Shown: piece by piece, positions 9,404 to 16,470 of the stretch
Layout: the number at the start of each line of letters is the position of its first letter
Position numbering within the stretch: the stretch's first letter is position 1
Origin: an uncultured Bacteroidales bacterium
Lineage (GTDB): Bacteria; Bacteroidota; Bacteroidia; Bacteroidales; Paludibacteraceae
Length of the DNA: 64,000 nucleotides
Assembly (NCBI GenBank): GCA_947164985.1
Contig: CAMUYI010000002.1
Location: 62,001 to 126,000, forward strand
Reading direction: 5' to 3'
Notes under the pieces: model-generated
The model's database searches: none
What the model was told of the DNA's origin: nothing
The model's input: the letters and a program-made list of their open reading frames with translations, nothing else
Translations under genes and position numbers: made by a program

Positions 9404-9478
9404 GACCGTGAACGTTCTTTAGTACGTACGTCATCCCCCTTGTATAGGGGGACTGACAGTACTAAACGAACAGCGGTC
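9404..9478 (+). repeat. Long 26-bp interrupted hairpin after the ATPase gene
   Basis: Nested pairing is visible throughout: GACCG/CGGTC, GTTC/GAAC, TTTAGTAC/GTACTAAA, GTCA/TGAC and CCCCC/GGGGG around a loop TTGTATA. It starts two bases after the ATPase stop codon. No T tract follows, so it is not a standard terminator. It may be a structured DNA site (replication or transfer) or an RNA stability element. Downstream, GATGGTCGCG is repeated directly near 9509-9535. Confidence 0.6.
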
Positions 9479-9622
9479 TCGTCAAAGAGGGACGGTATAG
9501 TGACGTTCAGGATGGTCGCGAGATGGTCGCGGGGGTGATTGAAATCGTAAAGGTGAGAGGTTATAGGTTAACGGTTATAGGTTAGCCAAAAATTAACAAT
9601 ATTAACATAGTTTTCAAAGAGT

Positions 9623-9988
9623 ATGAGTAAGAAAAGAAAGAAGCAGGAACTGTCGGAAGGACAGGAGCGATTGTTGGACTTGTTTGCTGGTATCAACAGG
9701 TGGACAACGAGAGGCGAGAACAAGGCATTTGTGTTCTTGAGTGACGGTAAAGAATGTTTGCTATTTGTGAACAAGTTGGAAGACCTATCGCGAGACATGG
9801 CGATGACTGTAAACCATGATCCAAAGATGGCGGCGGTCTTCTCTATGATGGCAGAGGATGCATCAATCCTTGCGGATTCGATGCGCGAAGATATTTCCGA
9901 ATGGAAGGAGCAGTACGATTCGGTGCAGAGTTATCAGCAAGATGATCTGCCGAACTACTTCTTCTATGGTTTCTCAACGCAGGATTAG
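9623..9988 (+). CDS. Hypothetical 121-residue protein
   Basis: I do not recognise this family. The N terminus is lysine-rich (MSKKRKKQ), the middle reads as mixed alpha/beta (NKAFVFLSDGKECLLFVNKLE) and the rest as acidic helices. It is preceded by a short simple repeat (GGTTATAGGTTAACGG, 9560-9585) and followed directly by E element 2. No membrane segment or signal peptide. Its place inside the repeat-rich block suggests a mobile-element accessory gene. Confidence 0.6.
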   Translation: MSKKRKKQELSEGQERLLDLFAGINRWTTRGENKAFVFLSDGKECLLFVNKLEDLSRDMAMTVNHDPKMAAVFSMMAEDASILADSMREDISEWKEQYDSVQSYQQDDLPNYFFYGFSTQD

Positions 9989-9999
9989 TTTATCATTAT

Positions 10000-10160
10000 A
10001 AAGGAAAACGCGGAATCCCCGGTTACTAAATAGTAACCCTGCCTAATCGCCAATCCATTTGCTTGTGAGTAAACTCCCGGACAACTGTATTGTCCATTAC
10101 GCACACAGATACTCTGTGGGATTCCTTGAAGAAAACATAAGAAGAAAACATGCCGAAAAC
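10000..10160 (+). ncRNA. E element 2
   Basis: Closing stem GGAATCCC (10012-10019) with GGGATTCC (10118-10125). Internal hairpins GGTTACT-aaat-AGTAACC (10021-10038), GGACAA-ctgta-TTGTCC just after the core, and ACAGA-tac-TCTGT. The core GCTTGTGAGTAAACTCCCGGAC (split here by one base from E1) is at 10061-10082. The CCGAAAAC tail ends three bases before the ATG of the next gene. Confidence 0.7.
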
Positions 10161-10163
10161 AAA

Positions 10164-10352
10164 ATGAAAGCTGAGTTAATCATTCCGATTGATGCGTTGA
10201 GGGGCAAATTGCGGGAGGACGGGTACTACTTCCGGATGTACAAAGGTGTACAGATTGTGCAGCGGTGCCCAGATCGGTCGAAGCATAAGAAGACGATAGC
10301 AGAAGCTGCCAACCAAAAGCGATTTGCTCAGCGATATGCAGGAAAACATTAA
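10164..10352 (+). CDS. Small basic protein, E-element-linked family member 1
   Basis: A 62-residue basic protein whose ATG follows the tail of E element 2 by three bases. It shares a loose pattern with the 10788, 15491 and 16471 products: an opening I..(I/L)xGxL, then YFR or CFR, a short basic stretch, and a closing helix of the form QKRFAQR. This resembles small Bacteroidota families such as DUF6266, but I cannot confirm membership. Function unknown; the charge suggests nucleic-acid binding or a structural role. Confidence 0.6.
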   Translation: MKAELIIPIDALRGKLREDGYYFRMYKGVQIVQRCPDRSKHKKTIAEAANQKRFAQRYAGKH

Positions 10353-10355
10353 TTA

Positions 10356-10495
10356 AAAGGAAAACGCGGCGACATGGTCTAACGACCCGTATCTAACCAT
10401 CTGACTATCTGCTTGAGAGCGAGCTTTCAGACATATATTCGTATGCTTATCTACTATCTGGTGTAAACACCATCTCGTCGCCTTTGAAGAAAACG
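10356..10495 (+). ncRNA. E element 3
   Basis: Bounded by AAAGGAAAAC and GAAGAAAAC. The closing stem is GGCGAC (10368-10373) with GTCGCC (10477-10482), and GGTG-taaa-CACC (10460-10471) replaces the equivalent hairpin of other copies. The core is diverged (GCTTGAGAGCGAGCTTTCAG) but still recognisable. It lies directly after the 10164 gene. Confidence 0.6.
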
Positions 10496-10502
10496 GTTTC
10501 CG

Positions 10503-10552
10503 AAAATTGCAACGCAATAATCGTGCCCAGGGCTAAGAAAACATGCCGAAAA
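10503..10552 (+). repeat. B element (short two-hairpin repeat)
   Basis: ATTGC-aac-GCAAT, then AATCGT, then GCC-cag-GGC, then TAAGAAAAC. This is the same plan as the B units at 11518, 13702, 15190, 16187 and 25530, with both little hairpins changed in sequence but still paired. Confidence 0.6.
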
Positions 10553-10582
10553 ATATTTATAGATTACTACTATCCGAATGGT

Positions 10583-10745
10583 TGTTTTCTTATAGGTTTT
10601 CTTATAGTGTTTTCTTGGCGGCAGTGGTACGATGTATATCGGATGGGAAGGTAAATAGGCAAAGATTCATCAGGATGTTTACATACTAGTGGATATTTGG
10701 CTGTTTACACTCAGGCCGTGTAGGCCGTACTGCCGCGTTTTCGGT
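10583..10745 (-). ncRNA. E element 4, inverted orientation
   Basis: Read on the minus strand it begins CGAAAAC and ends AAGAAAAC repeated three times. The closing stem is GCGGCAGT (10618-10625) with ACTGCCGC (10729-10736). It has a GGCC-gtgta-GGCC hairpin, shared with the degenerate copy near 25.8 kb. It faces away from the 10788 gene. Confidence 0.6.
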
Positions 10746-10787
10746 TAACAAAAAGTAAAGAATGAAAAAATAATGAATGAAAGAATT

Positions 10788-11060
10788 ATGGCACAAGTGA
10801 CATTACCAGCGGGGATAGAGAGTATCTCCGGACGATTAGGGAACGTATGTTTCCGAACGATGAAAGCAACGGGAAGGGTGTATGTGCACCAGATTCCGAG
10901 TGAACAACCAAAGAAGAAACCGAGGTCAGCGAAGAAGGTAGGCGAAGTAGAGAACCAGGAACGGTTTGCAAAGCGAGCGCAAGTGGTGAACCAGATGCTG
11001 AAGGCGGGGTCGAAAATCAGTCGAAAGGGGCTGTGGAAATTGGCGGCGCAGGCGGTGTGA
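10788..11060 (+). CDS. Small basic protein, E-element-linked family member 2
   Basis: A 90-residue very basic protein (start chosen at MAQVTLPAG, aligned with the 16471 product; an ATG at 10773 is also in frame). The pattern GIESISGRLGN.CFRT...GRVYV followed by a lysine/arginine-rich linker and QERFAKRAQ is the fullest version of the family motif. It resembles short Bacteroidota proteins of the GKxGN type (DUF6266-like), an uncertain match. It lies between an inverted and a direct E element. Confidence 0.65.
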   Translation: MAQVTLPAGIESISGRLGNVCFRTMKATGRVYVHQIPSEQPKKKPRSAKKVGEVENQERFAKRAQVVNQMLKAGSKISRKGLWKLAAQAV

Positions 11061-11080
11061 ATTTTTGATGATTATCTATT

Positions 11081-11240
11081 AAAGGAAAACGAGACGATAT
11101 AGTCTTGCGACTTGAAGCTAAGCATCCGCTTATTCGCTTGTATGTAAACATCCAGACGTATATACGGGTGCTTATCTTCGTGATGATACAACATCATCAT
11201 ATCGCCTCCAAGAAAACAGATAAGAAAACAAACCGAAAAC
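11081..11240 (+). ncRNA. E element 5
   Basis: Closing stem GAGACGATAT (11091-11100) with ATATCGCCTC (11199-11208), nine of ten pairs. Hairpin GATGAT-acaac-ATCATC (11182-11198) takes the place of GGTG/CACC in E3. Boundaries AAAGGAAAAC and AAGAAAAC...CCGAAAAC are kept. It precedes the 11264 gene. Confidence 0.65.
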
Positions 11241-11263
11241 GTTTTTTTATTAACAAATTGCCT

Positions 11264-11548
11264 ATGGAGAAAGTAAAGAAGTACAAGAAATCAGACCTAC
11301 GCAAGACGCTGGAACTGAGAATGCAGGAGTATTGGGGCAACCCAAAGATAAAGGTGACTCCGATGGAATTCTCCCGTATGCTTAAGGCTTATTGCGAGGA
11401 GTTTGGTCTTCCGGATGAGATCCGAAGAGCCAAGGAACTCGAAGAACCTCTCGTTGACTCCTTCGGCTCCTGGCTCGGCTATCCGCTGCGCGAAGTTTCT
11501 ACCGGATTAAAAGGAAAATTGCAACGCAATAATCGTGCCCACGGCTAA
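11264..11548 (+). CDS. Small hypothetical protein ending inside a B element
   Basis: A 94-residue protein; the start is set at MEKVKKYKKSD, 24 bases after the E5 tail, because an earlier in-frame ATG (11105) lies inside the structured element. The N terminus is very basic and the centre helical. The last ten residues (KLQRNNRAHG) and the stop codon are supplied by a B element (GCAACGCAATAATCG...CTAAG), so the repeat has extended or replaced the original C terminus. Function unknown. Confidence 0.5.
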   Translation: MEKVKKYKKSDLRKTLELRMQEYWGNPKIKVTPMEFSRMLKAYCEEFGLPDEIRRAKELEEPLVDSFGSWLGYPLREVSTGLKGKLQRNNRAHG

Positions 11549-11640
11549 GAAAACTGTCTCACAGTAATCGTGCTTCAGCTAAGAAAACTGTCTCACAGTA
11601 ATCGTGAGAACGCAGTGAACTAAGAAAACATGCCGAAAAC
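11515..11640 (+). repeat. Three B elements in tandem
   Basis: Successive units with ATTGC-aac-GCAAT, CTG-tctca-CAG and again CTG-tctca-CAG as first hairpin, each followed by AATCGTG and a second short paired segment, then CTAAGAAAAC; the run ends with the E-type tail TGCCGAAAAC. The units share boundaries with E elements. Confidence 0.6.
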
Positions 11641-11712
11641 AGGATTTTTAATGGAGAAAATATAGGAAATTAAGTTGAAAACTGAAAAAATCGTGTAAAT
11701 TTACAAATAAAT

Positions 11713-11743
11713 TTGTATATGTGCAAAATTTTTTGTACCTTTG
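11713..11743 (+). promoter_or_regulatory. Promoter of ATPase-nuclease pair A
   Basis: TTG (11713-11715), 20 bases, TACCTTTG (11736-11743), 40 bases before the ATG at 11784. Confidence 0.75.
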
Positions 11744-11783
11744 CGGTCGAAATTGGAGTATTGTGCGCTAAAAGTATGGTTTT

Positions 11784-13070
11784 ATGAAGCATTTGGTTAT
11801 ACATAATCTTGGTCCGATATCATCGGTTGATATTGAATTGAATCGGTTCAATGTTATTATTGGTCCCCAAAGTAGTGGTAAAAGTACCATCGCTAAGGTG
11901 ATTAGTACATGTGAATGGATTGAGAAGGAAGTAGCCACGATGATTAACCCCAAAGCAATTCCTGACGGAGCAGCTTTCCGGAAGACCATTGAGGAGTTTC
12001 ATAAGATGGAGGATTATTTCCATCAAGATAATTCGTCATATGTTTCGTATGAGACAGATGTAATCAAACTGGTGTACGAAGACGGTAATTTGGATGTAGA
12101 TCTAAAGGATGAATCCATCTATTCTCGTCAGAAGATATGTTATATCCCTGCTGAACGTAATATCGGTTCACTTCCGGAACTAGGTGATTATCGATTCAAG
12201 AATACCAATCTGCGTAGTTTTATGTTTGACTGGGATCAAGCTCGTGATGGCTATACTCCTGACAACAAGGTGGATGTCTTAGGGCTTGGATATCAATACT
12301 ATTATGATAAGAGTCGTGAGACGAAGCGGGATCGTATTCAGCACATCAATGGCGTAACATACGATATATCTCTCTCAGACGCATCAAGTGGACTCCAGTC
12401 CATGACTCCGCTTTTTGTCATGCTGTCATATTACTCAAATCAATATTTGAGTGAGTATGCCGTGAAGTCGTCATTAGTTGACGAAAATAAGTTAAAGGCC
12501 ACCCGAGTAGCTGTGATAGACAAGTATGTTCTCCAAAAATGGGATCCAAATTACCGAAGCGAGGATGTACGCCAACTTTTGGATGATTTTAATCGCCATC
12601 TTCGTGAGATGGATCCGCGAGCCCGTGAGTTGTACGAGCAATATGATGCTGCACTAAAACGACTGACGACACCGACAAAGACTACATATATTATCGAGGA
12701 GCCTGAGCAAAACTTATTCCCCGAAACACAGGTGATTATGTTGCGATTCTTGCTTGCTACATGTCTGCAAGGTGAGCATGGATTTACAATCACGACGCAT
12801 AGTCCGTATGTGCTATATGCGCTCAATAACTATCTTTTAGCTTGGTTAGTGAAAGATAATATCGACGAACAGATGCGCAAGACTCATTTCGCTGTAGATC
12901 CGCGTTTAGTATCTGTATGGTCTATCAAGGATGGTACTATATGCAACGAGGACGGAGAACAACAAAGGACATTGCAAGATGAAAGAGGCTTGATTCGCAA
13001 GAATTACTTCAATAACATCATGAAACAAGTCATGAATGACTTTAATGAATTATTGAGTTTCGATGATTAA
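11784..13070 (+). CDS. OLD/AriA-like ABC-type ATPase, pair A
   Basis: A 428-residue ATPase: P-loop GPQSSGKST (27-35), signature-like SDASSGLQS (about 196-204), Walker B YIIEEPEQN (about 300) and H-loop TTHSPYVL (about 336). It is clearly paralogous to the 43240 product (same N terminus, same SYIP.ERN segment after the first third, same ASSGxQS) but the partner genes are unrelated. The size and two-gene layout recall AriA of PARIS and other AAA15-plus-nuclease systems, where the ATPase holds or triggers a toxic effector. The last 8 bases overlap the next gene, so translation is coupled. Confidence 0.8.
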   Translation: MKHLVIHNLGPISSVDIELNRFNVIIGPQSSGKSTIAKVISTCEWIEKEVATMINPKAIPDGAAFRKTIEEFHKMEDYFHQDNSSYVSYETDVIKLVYEDGNLDVDLKDESIYSRQKICYIPAERNIGSLPELGDYRFKNTNLRSFMFDWDQARDGYTPDNKVDVLGLGYQYYYDKSRETKRDRIQHINGVTYDISLSDASSGLQSMTPLFVMLSYYSNQYLSEYAVKSSLVDENKLKATRVAVIDKYVLQKWDPNYRSEDVRQLLDDFNRHLREMDPRARELYEQYDAALKRLTTPTKTTYIIEEPEQNLFPETQVIMLRFLLATCLQGEHGFTITTHSPYVLYALNNYLLAWLVKDNIDEQMRKTHFAVDPRLVSVWSIKDGTICNEDGEQQRTLQDERGLIRKNYFNNIMKQVMNDFNELLSFDD

Positions 13071-13638
13071 GCGGACGACCACAGACGATATTTTTGTTGC
13101 CGACTTCACGCGCTACAAAGCATCTCATCCGGAGGAAGAGATTCCGAATGACGGGGTGCTTATAAGCAATTGTGAAAATGGAATTGTTCCGTCTTTATGG
13201 ATTGAGAATCCCAATCATCATCCGATAGACGTTGTTAATATCGAGCATAACCCCGCATTGTTTAAACGTGCTGATGGAACGTTGCGAACACAATGTGAAT
13301 GTATTTGCTATGCTATCAGATCGGAATCTCCGGCATGGATGCTATTTATGGAGTTAAAGTATTGTCAGCCTAAGAATAGGTATGAGAATATACTTACCGG
13401 AATGCATCAACTTAAGGAGACATGCAAGTATGTGTTAGAAGAGCAAGGGTTGTTCGAAGACGCAAAGTATAAACGGGTATTTGTGGTCTCAACACCAGGA
13501 ATAGAACCTTTGGATGCGTTTGATGCTACATATTTTGACCAAGAAGATATGATGGCATTTAGGAAGGAATGTAAAGCCGTTCTATATTTCTCGAATCATC
13601 TTGTGGTTCATACACCGGTTCATGTTAAAAATGGATGA
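13063..13638 (+). CDS. Candidate PD-(D/E)xK-like effector of ATPase pair A
   Basis: A 191-residue protein of no family I recognise. The segment WMLFMELKYC (residues 92-101) is a hydrophobic strand ending in ExK, followed by a helix (LTGMHQLKETCKYVLEE) and another strand (KRVFVVSTPG), the order seen in PD-(D/E)xK nucleases. The upstream acidic residue that would complete the site is not certain. It is coupled to the ATPase by an 8-base overlap, so it is most likely the effector or the partner the ATPase controls. Confidence 0.65.
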   Translation: MIKRTTTDDIFVADFTRYKASHPEEEIPNDGVLISNCENGIVPSLWIENPNHHPIDVVNIEHNPALFKRADGTLRTQCECICYAIRSESPAWMLFMELKYCQPKNRYENILTGMHQLKETCKYVLEEQGLFEDAKYKRVFVVSTPGIEPLDAFDATYFDQEDMMAFRKECKAVLYFSNHLVVHTPVHVKNG

Positions 13639-13701
13639 GTGAAATTATCAACAGACGCGGCAGGAATGCTGCGTTTGTGTTTAATACAGACAGTTATGAG
13701 A

Positions 13702-13818
13702 ATTGCTCCAGCAATAATCGTTCGAGCAGAGCGAGATAAGACGATTGACGAAATAATCGTTCGAGTATGACGAGATTAGAAAATTGACGAAATAATCGTT
13801 CGAGCAGAGCGAGATAAG
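13702..13818 (+). repeat. Three tandem 39-base B-type units
   Basis: Units start at 13702, 13741 and 13780, each containing AAATAATCGTTCGAG or GCAATAATCGTTCGAG and ending GAGATAAG or GAGATTAG. The first has ATTGC-tcca-GCAAT; the second hairpin is TCG-agcagag-CGA or TCG-agtatga-CGA. Related to the B elements but with a different tail. Confidence 0.6.
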
Positions 13819-13867
13819 AAGTAAAAGATATTTATAATAATGGATATTGGATAATGGATATTGGATA

Positions 13868-14224
13868 ATGGATAGACAAGAATTTACAGATAAATGCATT
13901 GCATTTTCAGTTAAAATCAACAAACTTCGCAAATACTTGCGTGAGAAACAGCACGAGTACAACAACTCAGACCAGATTCAGAGGAGTGGTACGAGTATTG
14001 GTGCTAATTACAGTGAAGCTTGCGACGCAGAAAGTCCTTCGGATTTTGTGCATAAAATGAGTATTGCTCTTAAGGAAGCCAATGAGACAATATATTGGCT
14101 CAAGGTTCTTTATGGTTCTGAGTTGATTTCAAAAAATCAATATGATGAATTGATGCTTGATGTAGAGGAAATGTATCGCATTTTAACAGCCAGTATAAAG
14201 ACTGCTAAATCTAAACTCAAATAA
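13868..14224 (+). CDS. Four-helix-bundle (S23-like) protein
   Basis: A 118-residue member of the four-helix-bundle family first described from intervening sequences in 23S rRNA genes. The diagnostic stretch is SDQIQRSGTSIGANYSEAC followed by FVHKMSIALKEANET. No enzymatic role is known. The start was placed at MDRQEFTDK; an upstream in-frame ATG at 13847 lies in a simple repeat (ATGGATATTGGATA twice). Two more distant paralogues are at 24873 and 35197. Confidence 0.8.
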   Translation: MDRQEFTDKCIAFSVKINKLRKYLREKQHEYNNSDQIQRSGTSIGANYSEACDAESPSDFVHKMSIALKEANETIYWLKVLYGSELISKNQYDELMLDVEEMYRILTASIKTAKSKLK

Positions 14225-14282
14225 TCTCCAATTTCCAATCTCCAATTTCCAATTTCCAATCTCCAATCTCCAATCTTCAATT
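14224..14282. repeat. Simple CCAATCTCCAATTT-type repeat
   Basis: Degenerate tandem CCAATTT/CCAATCT units directly after the four-helix-bundle gene. The same repeat occurs at 30181-30225 and 33559-33610, and its complement is found inside the coding sequence at about 51605-51632. Confidence 0.6.
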
Positions 14283-14434
14283 ATTTGTTTTCCTTTATAT
14301 AAGAATTTTAAGACGTGACAAAGGATGCGTCTCTTTTTTGTATAATTGTGAGCGTTTTGGGGCGATTTAACACTAAAACGGGGAGTATCTAACACTCCGA
14401 CCTCAAAACGCTTGGATTTCGCTCATTTTAGATG

Positions 14435-14550
14435 TATCTTTGTCGTCGGAATTGGAGATCAATGACATCATTACTACGTAATTCGTGAAATTGCCTCAAT
14501 TCCTCCTCTTCGAACCGCAAACATTACATTGGTTTACGTTTCGATTAATT
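14435..14550 (+). promoter_or_regulatory. Promoter plus structured 5' leader (copy 2)
   Basis: TATCTTTG at 14435-14442, then the same leader as at 7472: GTCGTCGGA, stem arm GGAATTG, matching arm CAATTCC, CTCCTCTTCG and the conserved block GCAAACATTACATTGGTTTA. The middle is unrelated in sequence to copy 1. It precedes the DUF5675 gene. Confidence 0.65.
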
Positions 14551-14575
14551 ATAAGGATAACAAACTACATAAATT

Positions 14576-14965
14576 ATGGCATATTACAAATTGATTAGAA
14601 TGCCGAAGGATGGAAAGGCGGTGAGAGGGAGACTGTTTATGGCTACGGAAAGTAGATTCGAAGAAGTACTCATCCCGATCTGCGACACGCTGGAAAACGC
14701 GGATTATATAATACCTGCGTTGATATACGGAATAGGCGTGACGCAATCTCCAAAGTTCAAACGGCTTCTTCCCATCGTTCGACAAGTACCCGGCAGAAGC
14801 GGCATCCGATTTCATAGAGGCACTCGCCCTGAGCACAGTAAAGGCTGTATCCTTATCAGCGGCTCCGATGAGCAGAAACTCACGGCTCGTTGGCTCGCTG
14901 AACAATCGGCTCACGAAGAGATCCGTCTTGAGATCTGTGACCACACAAATTTAACTCTTAAATAA
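14576..14965 (+). CDS. DUF5675 family protein
   Basis: A 129-residue protein. The order YKLIRMP...GRLF, SPKFKRLLPIV, VPGRSGIRFHRG and GCILISG fits DUF5675, a small phage- and element-associated family (with conserved SPKF, VPG-GI-H and GC motifs) suspected of a cell-wall or L,D-transpeptidase-like role from its conserved His and Cys. The usual polypeptide start and length are intact. It opens the second leader-driven module and is followed by two E elements and a small membrane protein, so a lysis-type module is possible. Confidence 0.75.
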   Translation: MAYYKLIRMPKDGKAVRGRLFMATESRFEEVLIPICDTLENADYIIPALIYGIGVTQSPKFKRLLPIVRQVPGRSGIRFHRGTRPEHSKGCILISGSDEQKLTARWLAEQSAHEEIRLEICDHTNLTLK

Positions 14966-15180
14966 AGGAAAACGTGCTTCTTAACCGCAAGGGTACGATT
15001 ATTTCGCTTTTAGGAAAACATCTTCTATAGCCCCCATTCGATATTCCTGGGCTACACGCCCCTGAGTGTAATTGCTTATTAGTTTGCTTGTGAGCGAGAC
15101 TCCCAGACAATCTACTAATCAATCCCACTCGCAGAGTACTGCTAAATATCCGTAATATAGAAGAGCCGAAAACGTGCCGA
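14963..15180 (+). ncRNA. E element 6 (long form)
   Basis: After GGAAAAC the closing stem is TCTTCTATA (15021-15029) with TATAGAAGA (15156-15164). It has a GGGC-tacac-GCCC hairpin and the core GCTTGTGAGCGAGACTCCC (about 15082-15105). The tail GCCGAAAACGTGCCGAAAAC follows. The first 50 bases carry a shorter inserted segment with CGATTATTTCGC that looks like part of a reversed B element. Confidence 0.65.
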
Positions 15181-15183
15181 AAA

Positions 15184-15225
15184 CTATTCATAGTAATCGT
15201 GAGAACGCAGTGAACTAAGAAAACC
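15184..15225 (+). repeat. B element
   Basis: TAGTAATCGTGAGAACGCAG followed by TGAACTAAGAAAAC, nearly identical to the unit at about 11597-11630. Confidence 0.5.
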
Positions 15226-15252
15226 CATGCGGCGTGTAAGAATTTAATTAAA

Positions 15253-15418
15253 GTTTTCTTATTAGTTTTCTTCCGTTGTTTTCTTGGAGTCGAAAGAGAA
15301 TGGCTACAAGCCATACTGGAGAGGTGATTTAGAAGGCACGTTGTAAGCTCGCTTACGAACGAGCCTTATGAATGACTCTCGGGATGTTTACCATCCTTTC
15401 GACTCGTTTTCCTTGAAA
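15253..15418 (-). ncRNA. E element 7, inverted orientation
   Basis: Ten-base closing stem GAGTCGAAAG (15287-15296) with CTTTCGACTC (15396-15405); internal hairpins TGGCT-aca-AGCCA (15301-15313) and GGATG-tttac-CATCC (15382-15396). On the minus strand it begins GGAAAAC and ends with three AAGAAAAC-like copies, matching the other copies. Confidence 0.65.
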
Positions 15419-15490
15419 TAAAGAAAAAGACGTGGATGAATCCACGCGAAGTTAAACAATATTTACAAACCTAAACTTTAACTATTTTTT

Positions 15491-15832
15491 ATGGCAGAGA
15501 TTAAACCAATGGCTCTCATCGAGAGCATGAAGAAAAAGGTGTGTGAACACAGCGATGTGTATTTCCGCACCAACAAACGTACCGGCAAGGTGACGACCGG
15601 AAAATTGTGTAACCCGTCCACGAAAGAACCGTCTGCGGCTCAGACTGCGGCGAAGGCTCGTTTTACGAAAGTGCAAGCGGCTGTGCGTGCTATTCTGGCC
15701 GGATCATCCGAGCAGAAGACTCAGTTGGTAGCTGAGTACAAGTCGCAAACCAAGTACGGCTCGCTGTTCGGCTATGCGATGCATAAGCTGAATGGGAACT
15801 ACGACCAGAACGGTGATCTGATTGGTGGTTAA
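15491..15832 (+). CDS. Small basic protein, E-element-linked family member 3
   Basis: A 113-residue basic protein with the family layout: MALIESMKKKV, then VYFRTNKRTGKV, a short linker with a Pro-Ser-Thr stretch, then AKARFTKVQAAVRAIL. The helical second half resembles that of the 16471 product. A hairpin CGTGGAT-ga-ATCCACG (15431-15446) is in its leader. It is first in a run of three small genes with gaps of 5 and 31 bases. Function unknown; possibly a structural or nucleic-acid-binding protein of the element. Confidence 0.7.
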   Translation: MAEIKPMALIESMKKKVCEHSDVYFRTNKRTGKVTTGKLCNPSTKEPSAAQTAAKARFTKVQAAVRAILAGSSEQKTQLVAEYKSQTKYGSLFGYAMHKLNGNYDQNGDLIGG

Positions 15833-15837
15833 TTGTT

Positions 15838-16026
15838 ATGAAACTTAACATTCAGTTAATCACCGCAGCGATTCTCTCAACCGGCGGGATAATACTCCTT
15901 TTTTGCGGAGTATTTATCTCACCGCAAGGAGAGATCCACGAATCGCTGTTGGTAGGGTTCGGTGAGGTCGCCACATTCAGCGGCGCATTGATGGGTGTAG
16001 ACTATGTCTACCGCAACAAGAAGTAA
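15838..16026 (+). CDS. Small two-helix membrane protein, holin-like size
   Basis: A 62-residue protein with two hydrophobic segments (about residues 6-26 and 37-53) separated by a short charged loop and ending in basic YRNKK. This is the size and shape of a small holin or other phage/element membrane protein, but there is no diagnostic motif. It starts 5 bases after the previous stop codon. Together with the DUF5675 gene it could form a lysis-like unit. Confidence 0.7.
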   Translation: MKLNIQLITAAILSTGGIILLFCGVFISPQGEIHESLLVGFGEVATFSGALMGVDYVYRNKK

Positions 16027-16057
16027 TTTTTGAATCATTTTTGGTATTTTTTGACTT

Positions 16058-16165
16058 ATGGCAACAGAAAACGAAGAAAGAGATTGGACGAAAGTCCTTT
16101 TTGAGGTGATTATCAAGATCCTCACCCTTGGCTTCTATCACATCGAGAAGCACAGAAAACAGTAA
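16058..16165 (+). CDS. Very small membrane-associated peptide
   Basis: A 35-residue reading frame with a charged N terminus (MATENEERDW) and one amphipathic or membrane-associated helix (VLFEVIIKILTLGFYHI), then a basic tail. It is 31 bases downstream of the two-helix membrane protein and ends 10 bases before E element 8. The layout recalls the short 'smalltalk'-type peptides annotated in Bacteroides, a resemblance of size and position only. Confidence 0.5.
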   Translation: MATENEERDWTKVLFEVIIKILTLGFYHIEKHRKQ

Positions 16166-16173
16166 TCTTTTTA

Positions 16174-16415
16174 TTAAAGGAAAACTGCCTCGCAGTAATC
16201 GTGCCCACGGCTAAGAAAACGCGGACTTTGTCCTTTTAGGAAAACATCTTATATAGACCCCACTCAGTATTCTCGGGCTACACGCCCTTGAGTGTAATTG
16301 CTTATTAGTTCGCTTGTGAGCGAGTCTCCCAGACCCTACTAACCAATCCCACTCGCAGAGTACCTGCTAAATACCTGAATGGCGCCTATAGAAGAGCCGA
16401 AAACGGAATCGAAAA
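16174..16415 (+). ncRNA. E element 8 (long form, with nested B element)
   Basis: Very similar to E6: GGAAAAC then TCTTATATAG (16247-16256), GGGC-tacac-GCCC, core GCTTGTGAGCGAGTCTCCC, and a closing CTATAGAAGAGCCGAAAAC near 16386-16404. Stem pairing is one mismatch short of E6. A complete B element (CTGC-ctc-GCAG, AATCGTG, GCC-cac-GGC, TAAGAAAAC; 16187-16220) sits inside the 5' part. Confidence 0.65.
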
Positions 16416-16470
16416 CGTTTTCCTTTAACTTAGAAAAATCTAAACCTTAAACCTTTAAACTTTAATTAGT

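Noticed and set aside
13847..13867. ATG at 13847 as the start of the four-helix-bundle gene
   Set aside because: The first seven codons come from a tandem ATGGATATTGGATA repeat that looks intergenic; MDRQEF at 13868 fits the family start better.
7981..16415. E elements as tRNAs or integron attC sites
   Set aside because: The multi-hairpin shape is tRNA-like only in outline; there is no T-loop sequence, anticodon arm or CCA end, closing stems are flanked by GAAAAC boxes, and no integron integrase or GTTRRRY ends are present.
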